DNA from: Rhizomicrobium electricum
GTDB lineage: Bacteria; Pseudomonadota; Alphaproteobacteria; Micropepsales; Micropepsaceae
DNA length: 64,000 nt
NCBI RefSeq assembly: GCF_011762045.1
Contig: NZ_JAASQS010000012.1
Coordinates: 85,542-149,541 of the forward strand
Reading direction: 5' to 3'
Shown here: positions 1 to 8,400 of the stretch, piece after piece
Layout of the letters: each line of letters starts with the position of its first letter
Numbering within the stretch: the first letter of the stretch is position 1
The notes under the pieces: generated by a model
Databases searched by the model: none
Told to the model about the DNA's origin: nothing
The model's input: the letters and a program-made list of their open reading frames with translations, nothing else
Program-made: the position numbers and the translations under genes

Positions 1-1320
1 GGCGATGTCTTCCGAGGCGGCACCAAATTCGATGGCCAGCGTCGCTTCGGCGATCAGATTGCCTGCTTCCGGTCCGATGATATGCACGCCCAGCACCTTG
101 TCGGTGGCGGCGTCGGCGATGATTTTGGCAAAGCCTTCGGTCGCCGCGATGGTTTTGGCGCGGGCATTGGCGGTGAAGGGGAATTTTCCGATTTTGTAGG
201 CGATCCCGGCGGCCTTCAGTTCCTCTTCGGTCTTGCCGACGGAGGCCACTTCCGGCGCAGTGTAAACCACCGCAGGAATGGCATCGTAGTTCACATGCCC
301 GGCGCGCCCGGCAATGCGCTCGGCACACGCGACGGCTTCGTCTTCGGCCTTGTGCGCCAGCATGGCGCCTTCGCGGCAATCGCCGATCGCCCAGACGCCC
401 GGCACATTGGTCTTGTAATGGCTGTCGGTGACGACGCGGCCGCGCGGATCGAGCGTGACGCCGATCTCTTTCAGACCGAGACCTTCGGTGTACGGACGGC
501 GGCCGATCGACACCAGCATCACATCGGTTTCGAGCGTTTCCTGCGCCCCGCCGGCGGCCGGTTCGATCGCGACCTTCAGCACGTCGCCCGCTTTTTCCAC
601 GCCGACAACTTTGGTCGACAGTTTGAACGTCATGCCTTGCTTGGCGAGGATGCGCTGGAACGCCTTGCCGACTTCGCCGTCGAGGCCGGGCGTGATGCGG
701 TCGAGGAATTCCACCACCGTCACTTCGCTGCCGAGCCGGCGCCACACCGAGCCGAGTTCGAGGCCGATATAACCGCCGCCGACCACGAGAAGACGTTTGG
801 GCACCTGTTTCAGCGCCAGCGCGCCGGTCGAAGACACGATGCACTCTTCGTCCACCGCGACGCCGGGAAGCGGCATCACCTCGGAACCGGTGGCGATGAT
901 GATGTTCTTGGTCTCGAGCGTGCGGACGGCACCATCGGGCCCGCGCACTTCGATCCTGCCCGACGCCACGATGCGGGCTTCGCCGACGACCGGCTCGACC
1001 TTGTTCTTCTTGAACAGGAACTCGACGCCCTTGGTCAGCTCGCCGACCACCTTGTCCTTGTGTTTCATCATGCCGGGAAGATCGAGCGCGACCTCGGCCT
1101 TGATGCCGATCTTGGAGAATTCCTTCTTGGCTTCTTCGAAGCGCTCGGAGGCGAACAGCAGCGCCTTCGACGGAATGCAGCCGATGTTGAGGCAGGTGCC
1201 GCCGAAGCGGCCGCGCTTGTCGATGCAAGCGGCTTTGAGGCCTAGTTGCCCCAACCGGATGGCGGCGTTGTAGCCACCGGGTCCACCGCCAATAACGACG
1301 GCATCAAACGAATCGGCCAT
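1..1320 (-). CDS. lpdA: Dihydrolipoyl dehydrogenase, 3' end cut by the window edge
   Basis: This is the E3 flavoprotein of 2-oxoacid dehydrogenase complexes, which reoxidises dihydrolipoyl groups with NAD+ in the cytoplasm. Reading leftward from the ATG at 1320, the protein opens with an FAD-binding GGGPGG motif. It then has the redox-active disulfide motif GGTCLNIGCIPSK, the NAD-binding VVGGGYIGLELG motif and the second FAD motif AIGDC. About 440 residues are visible of a usual 465, so only the last part of the dimer interface, including the His-Glu motif, is missing. The rest of its operon lies outside the window, so the complex it serves (pyruvate or 2-oxoglutarate dehydrogenase) cannot be told. 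Confidence 0.95.
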   Translation of the reverse strand, partial: MADSFDAVVIGGGPGGYNAAIRLGQLGLKAACIDKRGRFGGTCLNIGCIPSKALLFASERFEEAKKEFSKIGIKAEVALDLPGMMKHKDKVVGELTKGVEFLFKKNKVEPVVGEARIVASGRIEVRGPDGAVRTLETKNIIIATGSEVMPLPGVAVDEECIVSSTGALALKQVPKRLLVVGGGYIGLELGSVWRRLGSEVTVVEFLDRITPGLDGEVGKAFQRILAKQGMTFKLSTKVVGVEKAGDVLKVAIEPAAGGAQETLETDVMLVSIGRRPYTEGLGLKEIGVTLDPRGRVVTDSHYKTNVPGVWAIGDCREGAMLAHKAEDEAVACAERIAGRAGHVNYDAIPAVVYTAPEVASVGKTEEELKAAGIAYKIGKFPFTANARAKTIAATEGFAKIIADAATDKVLGVHIIGPEAGNLIAEATLAIEFGAASEDIA

Positions 1321-1375
1321 GTCGGATTTCCCGCGCGAAGAGACGGCCGCAAAATAGGTTTTATTAGAACAATTC

Positions 1376-2911
1376 TCAAGGCATTCGGCCGGATGCCGCG
1401 CGCAGGCCGCTCACCCGGTAAACCACATAATGGGCGATGGGAATGCCGTGGCGTTGGCGGTCGATCTGGGCGATCGCCTTCACGTCGGTGAACTGCGCGG
1501 CCACCTCCCCGTGCAAATCGCGGCGCTGTTCGGCGATGTAAAGCGCCGGCTTGGCGAACGCCGCGGCGCCGAGCGGCGGTGAATTGGGCCAGCGATAGTC
1601 CTCGCCCAGGCTGACTACCGGGAACGGGCTGTAGAAGGCGAACCAGGCGGTCGAAGCGTAATCGGTGGTCAGGATCAGCTCGGCATGGTTGGCGGCCTTG
1701 AGATCGCCGAGATCGCGCACCACCTCCGGCATGCCGACCGCCAACAGGCGCGCCAGCGGATCCTTGCGGCCCATCGGAACGACGCCTAGCAGCGCCTGGG
1801 CATATCCGGCGATCACCAGGACCGCGGCGACCGGCACGGCGAGCTTGGCCGACCAGCGCACCACCGGAACCCGCCAGCCGGTCCAATCGGTGCGGCGGGC
1901 GGCGTCGACGGCGGCGATGACCAGCGCCGGGAAAAGATAGCAAGGCCAATTGCCTTGCACCCGGTCGTGCAGCGCATGCACCAGGAAATAGGCAATCGAG
2001 GGCCACAGCAGCGCCGCGATCAAAGCCCGCTCGGGTTCGCGGCGGCGGGCGGCGGCAAAGCCCATCAAGCCCAGCACCAGAACGAACGGCGTCGCCAGCA
2101 CGAGCTGGGAACCGATCAGTTCGCCGAGGTATTTGAGCGTGATGTGGTTGCCGGCGATGCGGCCGAACTGAAAGCCGAAGGTCGCCCAGCCATGCTGCGC
2201 GTTCCAAAGGATGTTGGGCAGAAACACGAGCCCCGCGAGGGCCGCGCCGAGATACGGCCACGGCGAGGCCAGCCAGCGCCGCGCCGGCGGCGAACCGATC
2301 AGCCAGAGGAGCGCGCCGAGCCCCAGGAACAGCGTCGAGTATTTCGAGAGCAGGCCCAGCCCGCCGGCGATGCCGACGGCGATCCACCAGCGGCCGTTGC
2401 CGGTTTGCACAAGCTTGGCCAGCGTCCAGACGAACACGCTCGCGGTGAAAACCTGCGGCGTATCCGGCGTCGCGGCCAGCATCTCCACCGTGACCATCAA
2501 GGTCAGATTGAAGAGCAGCGCCGCGCGCAACGCCGCTTTGGCATCCTTCAACAGGATCGCGGCGCTCTGCCAGACAAACCACGTCGCAGCGAAAGAAAGA
2601 AGAATGCCGGCAATACGTACGCCGAATGCGGTCTGGCCGAAAACGGCGCTGCCCGCAGCGATCAGCCAGGCGATGGCGGGCGGATGGTCGTAATACCCCG
2701 CCGCCAGATGCTTCGACCACAGCCAGTAATAGGCTTCATCGGACGACAGCGGCAACACCGCACCTGCGACCAGCCGCAGGACGAACAACGTTCCCAGCGC
2801 CAACGCAAGACGCTTTTCAGCGATCAGCGCGTGCGCCAGATGAACATGCTCGACATCGCGTAATTCCACAGCACGCCCACGATCGACCCCGCAAGGCCGG
2901 CAACCAACCAT
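1376..2911 (-). CDS. ArnT/PMT-like membrane glycosyltransferase (GT-C fold)
   Basis: A polytopic membrane protein of the GT39/GT83 type, which moves a sugar from a polyprenyl-phosphate carrier to an acceptor outside the inner membrane. The first loop has the family signature DEAYYW followed by YYDHPP, with the acidic residues expected of the catalytic site. About ten hydrophobic segments follow. It lies directly downstream of a GT2-GtrA gene that could make its lipid-linked donor. The start is uncertain. The ATG at 2911 overlaps the upstream gene by 88 bp and gives about 30 residues unlike a membrane protein start. A TTG at 2803, just before the first membrane span, may be the true start. The acceptor is unknown. 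Confidence 0.82.
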   Translation of the reverse strand: MVGCRPCGVDRGRAVELRDVEHVHLAHALIAEKRLALALGTLFVLRLVAGAVLPLSSDEAYYWLWSKHLAAGYYDHPPAIAWLIAAGSAVFGQTAFGVRIAGILLSFAATWFVWQSAAILLKDAKAALRAALLFNLTLMVTVEMLAATPDTPQVFTASVFVWTLAKLVQTGNGRWWIAVGIAGGLGLLSKYSTLFLGLGALLWLIGSPPARRWLASPWPYLGAALAGLVFLPNILWNAQHGWATFGFQFGRIAGNHITLKYLGELIGSQLVLATPFVLVLGLMGFAAARRREPERALIAALLWPSIAYFLVHALHDRVQGNWPCYLFPALVIAAVDAARRTDWTGWRVPVVRWSAKLAVPVAAVLVIAGYAQALLGVVPMGRKDPLARLLAVGMPEVVRDLGDLKAANHAELILTTDYASTAWFAFYSPFPVVSLGEDYRWPNSPPLGAAAFAKPALYIAEQRRDLHGEVAAQFTDVKAIAQIDRQRHGIPIAHYVVYRVSGLRAASGRMP

Positions 2912-3945
2912 GTTTCATGATGGACGTAAAGCTGCGAGGCCAGCCCGATATCGGTGACCGCGCCGATGGCGCCGAACAGGCAGAAGCCGATGAAGCCGCG
3001 GATCAATCCCAGCCCCTTCAGGCGGCGGTCGCGATAGGTGAAGCTGTTGTTGAGCACGAAATTCCACAGCATCGCGACGCCGGTGGCGATCGTCTTGGCC
3101 CATTCGAACCCGGCCGAGGGATGCAGCACCAATGCGAGATTGAGGATGCCGAGATTGACCGCGACGCCGGTGGCACCGACGATGGCGAAGAAGATGAAGC
3201 GCGGATCGACCAGACCGCCGGTCAGCTTCGACAGCACCAGGCCGAGGAACTCGACGCCGATCTGCATGTTGAACTTCGATTCGCCGTCGAAGCGCGTGCC
3301 GAAGGAATACGGCTGTTCGCCGATGCGAAGACCTTCGGTAGCGGTGGCGATGTCCAAGAGGATCTTGAATCCGACCGGCGACAGGCGCGGCGCCATTTCG
3401 TCGAACGTCTCGCGGCGCATCATGAAGAAGCCGCTCATCGGATCGGACAGCGTGGTGCCGAGCACCTTTTGCGTGATCTTGGTGGCGAGGCGGCTGATCT
3501 TCGACCGCGCCGCGCTGAACGACGAGGAATCGCCGCCCTCGACATAGCGCGTGGCGCCGACCAGATCGTATTTGCCGGACTGCAGCTTCTCGAGCATGGC
3601 CGGCAGCACGGTTTCGTCGTGCTGCAGGTCGGCGTCCATCACCGCGACGTAGGGTGCCGCCGACGACAGGATACCTTCGATGCAGGCGCCGGCGAGGCCG
3701 CGCCGTCCGACGCGCCTCAGGCAGCGCACGCGCGGATCGGTGCGCCCGATCGTCTTCACCGCATCGGCCGTGCCGTCGGGTGAATTATCGTCGACGTAGA
3801 TGACTTCCCAAGCGATGCCTTTGAGCGTCGCATCGAGCCGCTTGATGAGTTCGGCGACGTTGCCGCGCTCGTTGTAGGTCGGGATGACGACGGAAAGCTG
3901 AACTTCCTTGCCCTGCACGGGCGTATCGACACTGGCGAAAGTCAT
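2824..3945 (-). CDS. Polyprenol-phosphate mannosyltransferase-like GT2 fused to GtrA domain
   Basis: The N-terminal half is a GT2 transferase of the dolichol-phosphate mannose synthase type, with SVVIPTYNE near residue 14, a DDNSPDGT nucleotide-sugar loop and a DADLQHDE metal site. From about residue 245 there are four hydrophobic segments typical of GtrA, a domain thought to flip or hold polyprenyl-linked sugars. The likely job is to charge a polyprenyl phosphate with a sugar for the ArnT-like enzyme encoded next, with which it overlaps. I chose the ATG at 3945 because a good ribosome site (AGGTGAGG) precedes it; an in-frame GTG at 3981 is less likely. Confidence 0.9.
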   Translation of the reverse strand: MTFASVDTPVQGKEVQLSVVIPTYNERGNVAELIKRLDATLKGIAWEVIYVDDNSPDGTADAVKTIGRTDPRVRCLRRVGRRGLAGACIEGILSSAAPYVAVMDADLQHDETVLPAMLEKLQSGKYDLVGATRYVEGGDSSSFSAARSKISRLATKITQKVLGTTLSDPMSGFFMMRRETFDEMAPRLSPVGFKILLDIATATEGLRIGEQPYSFGTRFDGESKFNMQIGVEFLGLVLSKLTGGLVDPRFIFFAIVGATGVAVNLGILNLALVLHPSAGFEWAKTIATGVAMLWNFVLNNSFTYRDRRLKGLGLIRGFIGFCLFGAIGAVTDIGLASQLYVHHETWLVAGLAGSIVGVLWNYAMSSMFIWRTR

Positions 3946-4153
3946 GAGCCTCACCTTTGAGGGGCGGGTTAGTGAGCGCACCGCGCGCCGAGGTCAAGTG
4001 TCCGCCGGCCGCTGCGGCTATCTTCGGATTTTCCTCGGTATATCAGGTTATTACGAAAGCTTACCAGAGGTAGGCCAGGACGCGGTGAAGTACAATTTCG
4101 GTTCCGGCACCGCAGTCCGGACGGTATAAAGGAGCGGCAGAACGTCACGCCTT

Positions 4154-5335
4154 ATGGGGATGGCCATGCTGAGACTCGCCGATTCGTTCGTGGAAAAGCG
4201 CTGGTACGACGTCCTGTCGCGTCTTCAATGCGGCACGCTCGAATTCGTTGCTCCGGACGGCACCTCGCGCATCGCCAAAGGCCCCCTGCCCGGCCCTACG
4301 GCGCGCTTTGCCATCCGCGACTGGAGCGTGCTCCGGCGCATCGTGCAGCGCGGCGATATCGCGCTCGGCGAGGAATACATCGACGGCGCCTGGGAGACCG
4401 ACAGCATCGACAAACTCGTCCAGTTGTTCCTGCTCAACATGGACGCGCTCGGCAATCTCGCCCATGGCGGATTCTTGAGCCGCATGGCGCTGGTCATCTC
4501 GGACCGCTTCGTCCGGCGCAATTCGCTCGGCGGCGCCAAGCGCAACATCGAAGCCCATTACGACGTCGGCAACGATTTCTATGCGCTGTGGCTCGACAAG
4601 AGCATGACCTATTCCTCCGCCCTGTTCGCCGGCAGCGCGCCGACACTCGAAACCGCGCAGGCGAACAAATACGAGCGCATCCTGGAGCGCATCGCCAAAA
4701 GCGGAAAATCGGTGCTCGAAATCGGCTGCGGCTGGGGCGGCTTTGCCGAAAAGGCCGTGGCCTACGGGCGGGAGGTCACCGGCCTCACGATTTCGCCGTC
4801 GCAGTTCAAGTTCGCCAGCGAAAGGCTGAAAGGCGCCGCCGACATCCTGCTCGAAGACTACCGCAAGGCCAAAGGCCGCTTCGACTCGATCGTCTCGATC
4901 GAAATGTTCGAAGCCGTCGGCGAGCAGTATTGGCCGTCCTATTTCCGCACCATCGCCGAACGGCTGTCGCGCGAGGGCCGCGCCATCGTCCAGACCATCA
5001 CGGTGCGCGACGAGCTGTTTTCGATGTACCGTTTGAGGAGCGATTTCATCCGCCACTATGTCTTTCCCGGCGGCATGCTGCCGTCGCTGGCGCGTTTCCG
5101 CGAAGAGGCGGAGAAAGCGGGGCTCAAGGTGGTGGACCAGTTCGCGTTCGGCAAGGACTACGCCCGGACCTTGCGCGAATGGTCGGCCCGCATGACCGCG
5201 AAGACGCCCGAGATCAAGGCGATGGGGCACGACGACCGCTTCCTGCGCAATTGGCAGTACTATCTCGCCATCTGCGCCGCCGCGTTCGAAGTCGGGCGCA
5301 CCGACGTCGTGCAGGTGGAACTGGTCCACGCGTAA
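4154..5335 (+). CDS. cfa: Cyclopropane-fatty-acyl-phospholipid synthase family protein
   Basis: An SAM-dependent enzyme that adds a methylene group across the double bond of membrane phospholipid acyl chains. The 393 residues match the family length. An N-terminal lipid-binding region ends in RNIEAHYDVGNDFYALWLD, a strong family signature. The SAM motif EIGCGWGGFAEKAV lies near residue 190, and the C-terminal part has the usual QTITV and FPGGMLPS segments. It stands alone, divergent from the GT2-GtrA gene. An AGGAG at about 4130 is too far from the ATG to help; ATG codons at 4154, 4160 and 4166 are all possible starts. Confidence 0.9.
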   Translation: MGMAMLRLADSFVEKRWYDVLSRLQCGTLEFVAPDGTSRIAKGPLPGPTARFAIRDWSVLRRIVQRGDIALGEEYIDGAWETDSIDKLVQLFLLNMDALGNLAHGGFLSRMALVISDRFVRRNSLGGAKRNIEAHYDVGNDFYALWLDKSMTYSSALFAGSAPTLETAQANKYERILERIAKSGKSVLEIGCGWGGFAEKAVAYGREVTGLTISPSQFKFASERLKGAADILLEDYRKAKGRFDSIVSIEMFEAVGEQYWPSYFRTIAERLSREGRAIVQTITVRDELFSMYRLRSDFIRHYVFPGGMLPSLARFREEAEKAGLKVVDQFAFGKDYARTLREWSARMTAKTPEIKAMGHDDRFLRNWQYYLAICAAAFEVGRTDVVQVELVHA

Positions 5336-5436
5336 TTTATCCGATCATTGGATTAAGGGATTCTCCGTCGCACTGTGACGGGCCGTTGCGGACGTGCTAA
5401 CACGGGCGCTTCCGGCCCATCCGCCGGAGGGGACCC

Positions 5437-6981
5437 ATGCAAGCATCGCGAGACTGGCCGATCGTCGCTTTAGGAGTGGTGACGGCCCTGTTCATCCTTC
5501 CGTTGTGGTGCGTCGGCGCGCCGGCCATGCCCGATTACCCGGCGCATCTGGCCGGCTACCATCTCATCAGCGGCGGTGCGTCCGAATTCTATGCCGTGCA
5601 TTGGCGGCTGGTGCCCAATCTCGCCTCCGACATCCTGGTGCCGCTGTTGGCCACCGTCCTGCCGCTCGAAATCGCGGTGAAGGTGTTCTTGACCGTCGCG
5701 ATCGCGCTATGGACCACCGGAGCTGCCTTGATCCAGCGCGCGGTGACCGGACGCATCGGCGTCGCGCCGCTTGCGGGCGCGCTCTTCGCCACCAACGCCA
5801 ACTTCACCTGGGGTTTCCTCAACTACACCTTTGCGGCCGGCTTCGCCTTCATCCTCTTCGCCGCCTGGATCGTCACCAAAGGCAAACGGACCTGGCCGAT
5901 GCTCATCGGCTTCACCCTGGCGGTGGTGGCGCTTTATGTCTGCCATTTGTTCGGCGTCTGCATCCTGGTGGCGCTGATCGGCCTTTACGAACTGGCCGCG
6001 GCGATCCGCGAGCGTGATCTCACGGGACGCGCCCTGGCCCGGCGGGCGCTGCCGATGGTGATCGTCTTCCTGCCGGCCGGCTTGCTGTCGCTGTTCTTCA
6101 AGTCGGCGGGCGGCGAAGGCGGCGGCGTCGAATTCAATTATGCCGACTCGATCGGCGACCGGTTCGGCAGCGCAGCGCAATGGGCGTTCTCCGATCCGGC
6201 CTATCTCGTCATCGGCGGCCTCGCGATCCTGATCCTGGCGGGACTTGCCTACGGCAAGTTGCGCATCCATCCGGCGTTGAAACTGGTGGTGCTGGTGCTG
6301 GCGGCGTTGACCCTGGTGGCGCCGGAATGGGCGCTGGGCGGCTGGGGCGTCGACATGCGGCTGCCGCCGGTGCTCGGCGTCATCACCTTCGCCAGCCTCG
6401 AACTGCGCACCGGCGATCGCCTCAAGATGGCCTACGGCGCCGGCGTGGTGCTGCTTGCCGCCCTCAATGCCGCCTTCCTGATCCAGAGCTGGAGCGGCTA
6501 CGACCGTCAGTACCAGGAATTCCGCTCCGCCATCCGCGAAATGCCGCGCGGCGCGAAAATCTTCACCGTGCTCGACGGCGACGCCTTGAGCGACCTCTCC
6601 GACCCGCCCTATTGGCACATGGCGGAGTTCGCCATCGTCGACCGCGCCGCCTTCACGCCCTTGATGTTCGCCACCAAAGGCCAGCATGTCATCGAAGTGA
6701 AGCCGCCGTACGACCGCATCGCCGCGGCGACCGCCAAGCAGGGCTCGCCGCCCGACGTCACCGAGCTTTCCGATCTCGCTCTCGGCCTCACCGAAAACGA
6801 TCCCGACATCGACGAGAACTATCCCTATCTCAAATTCTATCAATGCCACTTCGATTACGCGCTGATCATCCATGGCGGCGGCGAGCGGGCCGATGTGCCG
6901 GCGTTCCTGCGCCTCGTCCATGACGGCAGCTTCTTCGCGCTCTATAAGATCAAACGCACCGGACTCTGCGCCACGCTATGA
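5437..6981 (+). CDS. Polytopic membrane protein of unknown function
   Basis: A 514-residue protein with about ten hydrophobic segments in the first 360 residues and a soluble C-terminal part of about 150 residues. The layout recalls GT-C membrane glycosyltransferases: an acidic motif, MPDYPAHL, sits in the first periplasmic loop, where these enzymes carry a catalytic aspartate. I do not recognise the family with certainty. The start is supported by GGAGG six bases before the ATG. The stop overlaps the next start by four bases (ATGA), so the two genes are almost surely co-transcribed and translationally coupled. Confidence 0.8.
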   Translation: MQASRDWPIVALGVVTALFILPLWCVGAPAMPDYPAHLAGYHLISGGASEFYAVHWRLVPNLASDILVPLLATVLPLEIAVKVFLTVAIALWTTGAALIQRAVTGRIGVAPLAGALFATNANFTWGFLNYTFAAGFAFILFAAWIVTKGKRTWPMLIGFTLAVVALYVCHLFGVCILVALIGLYELAAAIRERDLTGRALARRALPMVIVFLPAGLLSLFFKSAGGEGGGVEFNYADSIGDRFGSAAQWAFSDPAYLVIGGLAILILAGLAYGKLRIHPALKLVVLVLAALTLVAPEWALGGWGVDMRLPPVLGVITFASLELRTGDRLKMAYGAGVVLLAALNAAFLIQSWSGYDRQYQEFRSAIREMPRGAKIFTVLDGDALSDLSDPPYWHMAEFAIVDRAAFTPLMFATKGQHVIEVKPPYDRIAAATAKQGSPPDVTELSDLALGLTENDPDIDENYPYLKFYQCHFDYALIIHGGGERADVPAFLRLVHDGSFFALYKIKRTGLCATL

Positions 6982-8366
6982 CCAAGCCGACGCCGCGCTA
7001 CGCTCTCATCGCCGTTACGGCGCTGACGGGCCTGTTGTGCGCGGTCGGCTTGTGGCGGGTGCTGACGGTTCTGCCGCTTCAGTTTCCGTTCGATCCCAAC
7101 GAAGGCTGGAACGCCTATCACACCGCCGCGCTGATGAGCGGGCATGCGCTTTATCCCGGCCCCGAGGCCTATCTCGTCAACAATTATCCGCCGCTGTCGT
7201 TCTATGTCGTCGGACTCGTCGGACTGCTGGTGGGCGACAATATCATCGCCGGCCGGATCGTGTCGCTTCTCGCCGTGGCGGCGATCGGTGTTGCCATGAC
7301 GGTATTCGCGCGGCGCCAGGGTGCATCCCGCAACATCGCCGTGCTGCCTGCCCTGTGGTTCGTCGCCGGATTGCTGGTCACCACCGATTATGTCGGCATG
7401 GACGATCCGCAGCTTCTGGCGCACGCGGTATCGCTCGCCGGACTGATCGTACTGATGCGGACCTCGCGCCATGCCGTTGCCGCGGCGGCTGCGCTGTTCG
7501 TGGCGGCGTTCTTCGTCAAGCATGCGGTGGTGGCGTTGCCGGCCGCCAGTTTCCTGTGGCTGTTGATCGAAGACCGGCGGCGGGCGTTTCAGCTTGCCGG
7601 ATACGGTCTCGGCTTTCTGGTCGCCGGCCTTTTGGCCTTCCGCCTCGGTTACGGCGTCAGCCTGTTCGCGGTGGTCGCCACGGCGCGGGGCTATTCGCTC
7701 GATCAGCTCACCGCCGCCCTTCTGCACTGGCTGTCGTGGACCGCTCCGGCGATTGTCGCGCTGGCGCTGCTGGCGTGGTTCGTGCGCGAAAGCGCGGTGC
7801 GGTTCGTCGCGCTCTATGCGGCGGTCGCGATCGTCATCGGCAGCTATTTCCTCGGCGGCGCCGGGGTCGATCCCAATGTGATGTTCGATGCCGATATCGC
7901 GCTCGGGCTTGGTCTTGCGCTCGCGGTCCACAAGCTGGACGGCTGGAAGCGCCCGCTGGCGGCGGCGATTGCGGTCGCGCCTCTTTTCGTCATCGTCGCC
8001 ACCGACAAGGACTGGCAGGCGGCGTATCTCGATCGTCCGGTCGTCAAGGCGGAAGCCTTTATCGCGCACGGCGACATCGCCTTCATGGCGGCGCAAAAAG
8101 GACTGGGCCTGTGCGAAATGCTGGCCTTCTGCTATTGGGCCGGCAAGCCGGTGGCGGTCGACATGTTCAATGTCGGCCAGGCGTTTGAAACCGGTGCCCG
8201 CAGCGATGCGGAGGTCGCCCGCGCCGTGCAGGCCAAACGGTACGCGGTGATCCAGTTCGATCCCGGCGAGCCTTATGCGCTCGGCGAGAACGTTTATCAG
8301 GCGCTGATGCAAAGCTACCGCCTGCACCACAGCGACGACTTCGGAACCTTCTACGTGCCGAAGTGA
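6978..8366 (+). CDS. ArnT-like polytopic membrane protein, probable glycosyltransferase
   Basis: A 462-residue protein with about eleven membrane segments. The first loop has FDPNEGWNAYHT and, later, NNYPPLSFYV. This pattern of an acidic residue followed by a Y/H-PP motif is that of GT39/GT83-type transferases using polyprenyl-phosphate sugars, although conservation is weak. It overlaps the preceding membrane gene by four bases and converges on the trifunctional polysaccharide gene. A role in modifying a surface glycan is inferred from motif and neighbours; substrate and acceptor are unknown. Confidence 0.8.
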   Translation: MTKPTPRYALIAVTALTGLLCAVGLWRVLTVLPLQFPFDPNEGWNAYHTAALMSGHALYPGPEAYLVNNYPPLSFYVVGLVGLLVGDNIIAGRIVSLLAVAAIGVAMTVFARRQGASRNIAVLPALWFVAGLLVTTDYVGMDDPQLLAHAVSLAGLIVLMRTSRHAVAAAAALFVAAFFVKHAVVALPAASFLWLLIEDRRRAFQLAGYGLGFLVAGLLAFRLGYGVSLFAVVATARGYSLDQLTAALLHWLSWTAPAIVALALLAWFVRESAVRFVALYAAVAIVIGSYFLGGAGVDPNVMFDADIALGLGLALAVHKLDGWKRPLAAAIAVAPLFVIVATDKDWQAAYLDRPVVKAEAFIAHGDIAFMAAQKGLGLCEMLAFCYWAGKPVAVDMFNVGQAFETGARSDAEVARAVQAKRYAVIQFDPGEPYALGENVYQALMQSYRLHHSDDFGTFYVPK

Positions 8367-8400
8367 GTTTTGGAGTCGCGCACCTTATCGAAAAACCGCT

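Noticed and set aside
82..1245. 387-codon plus-strand frame at the left edge
   Set aside because: It is the shadow of lipoamide dehydrogenase on the other strand.
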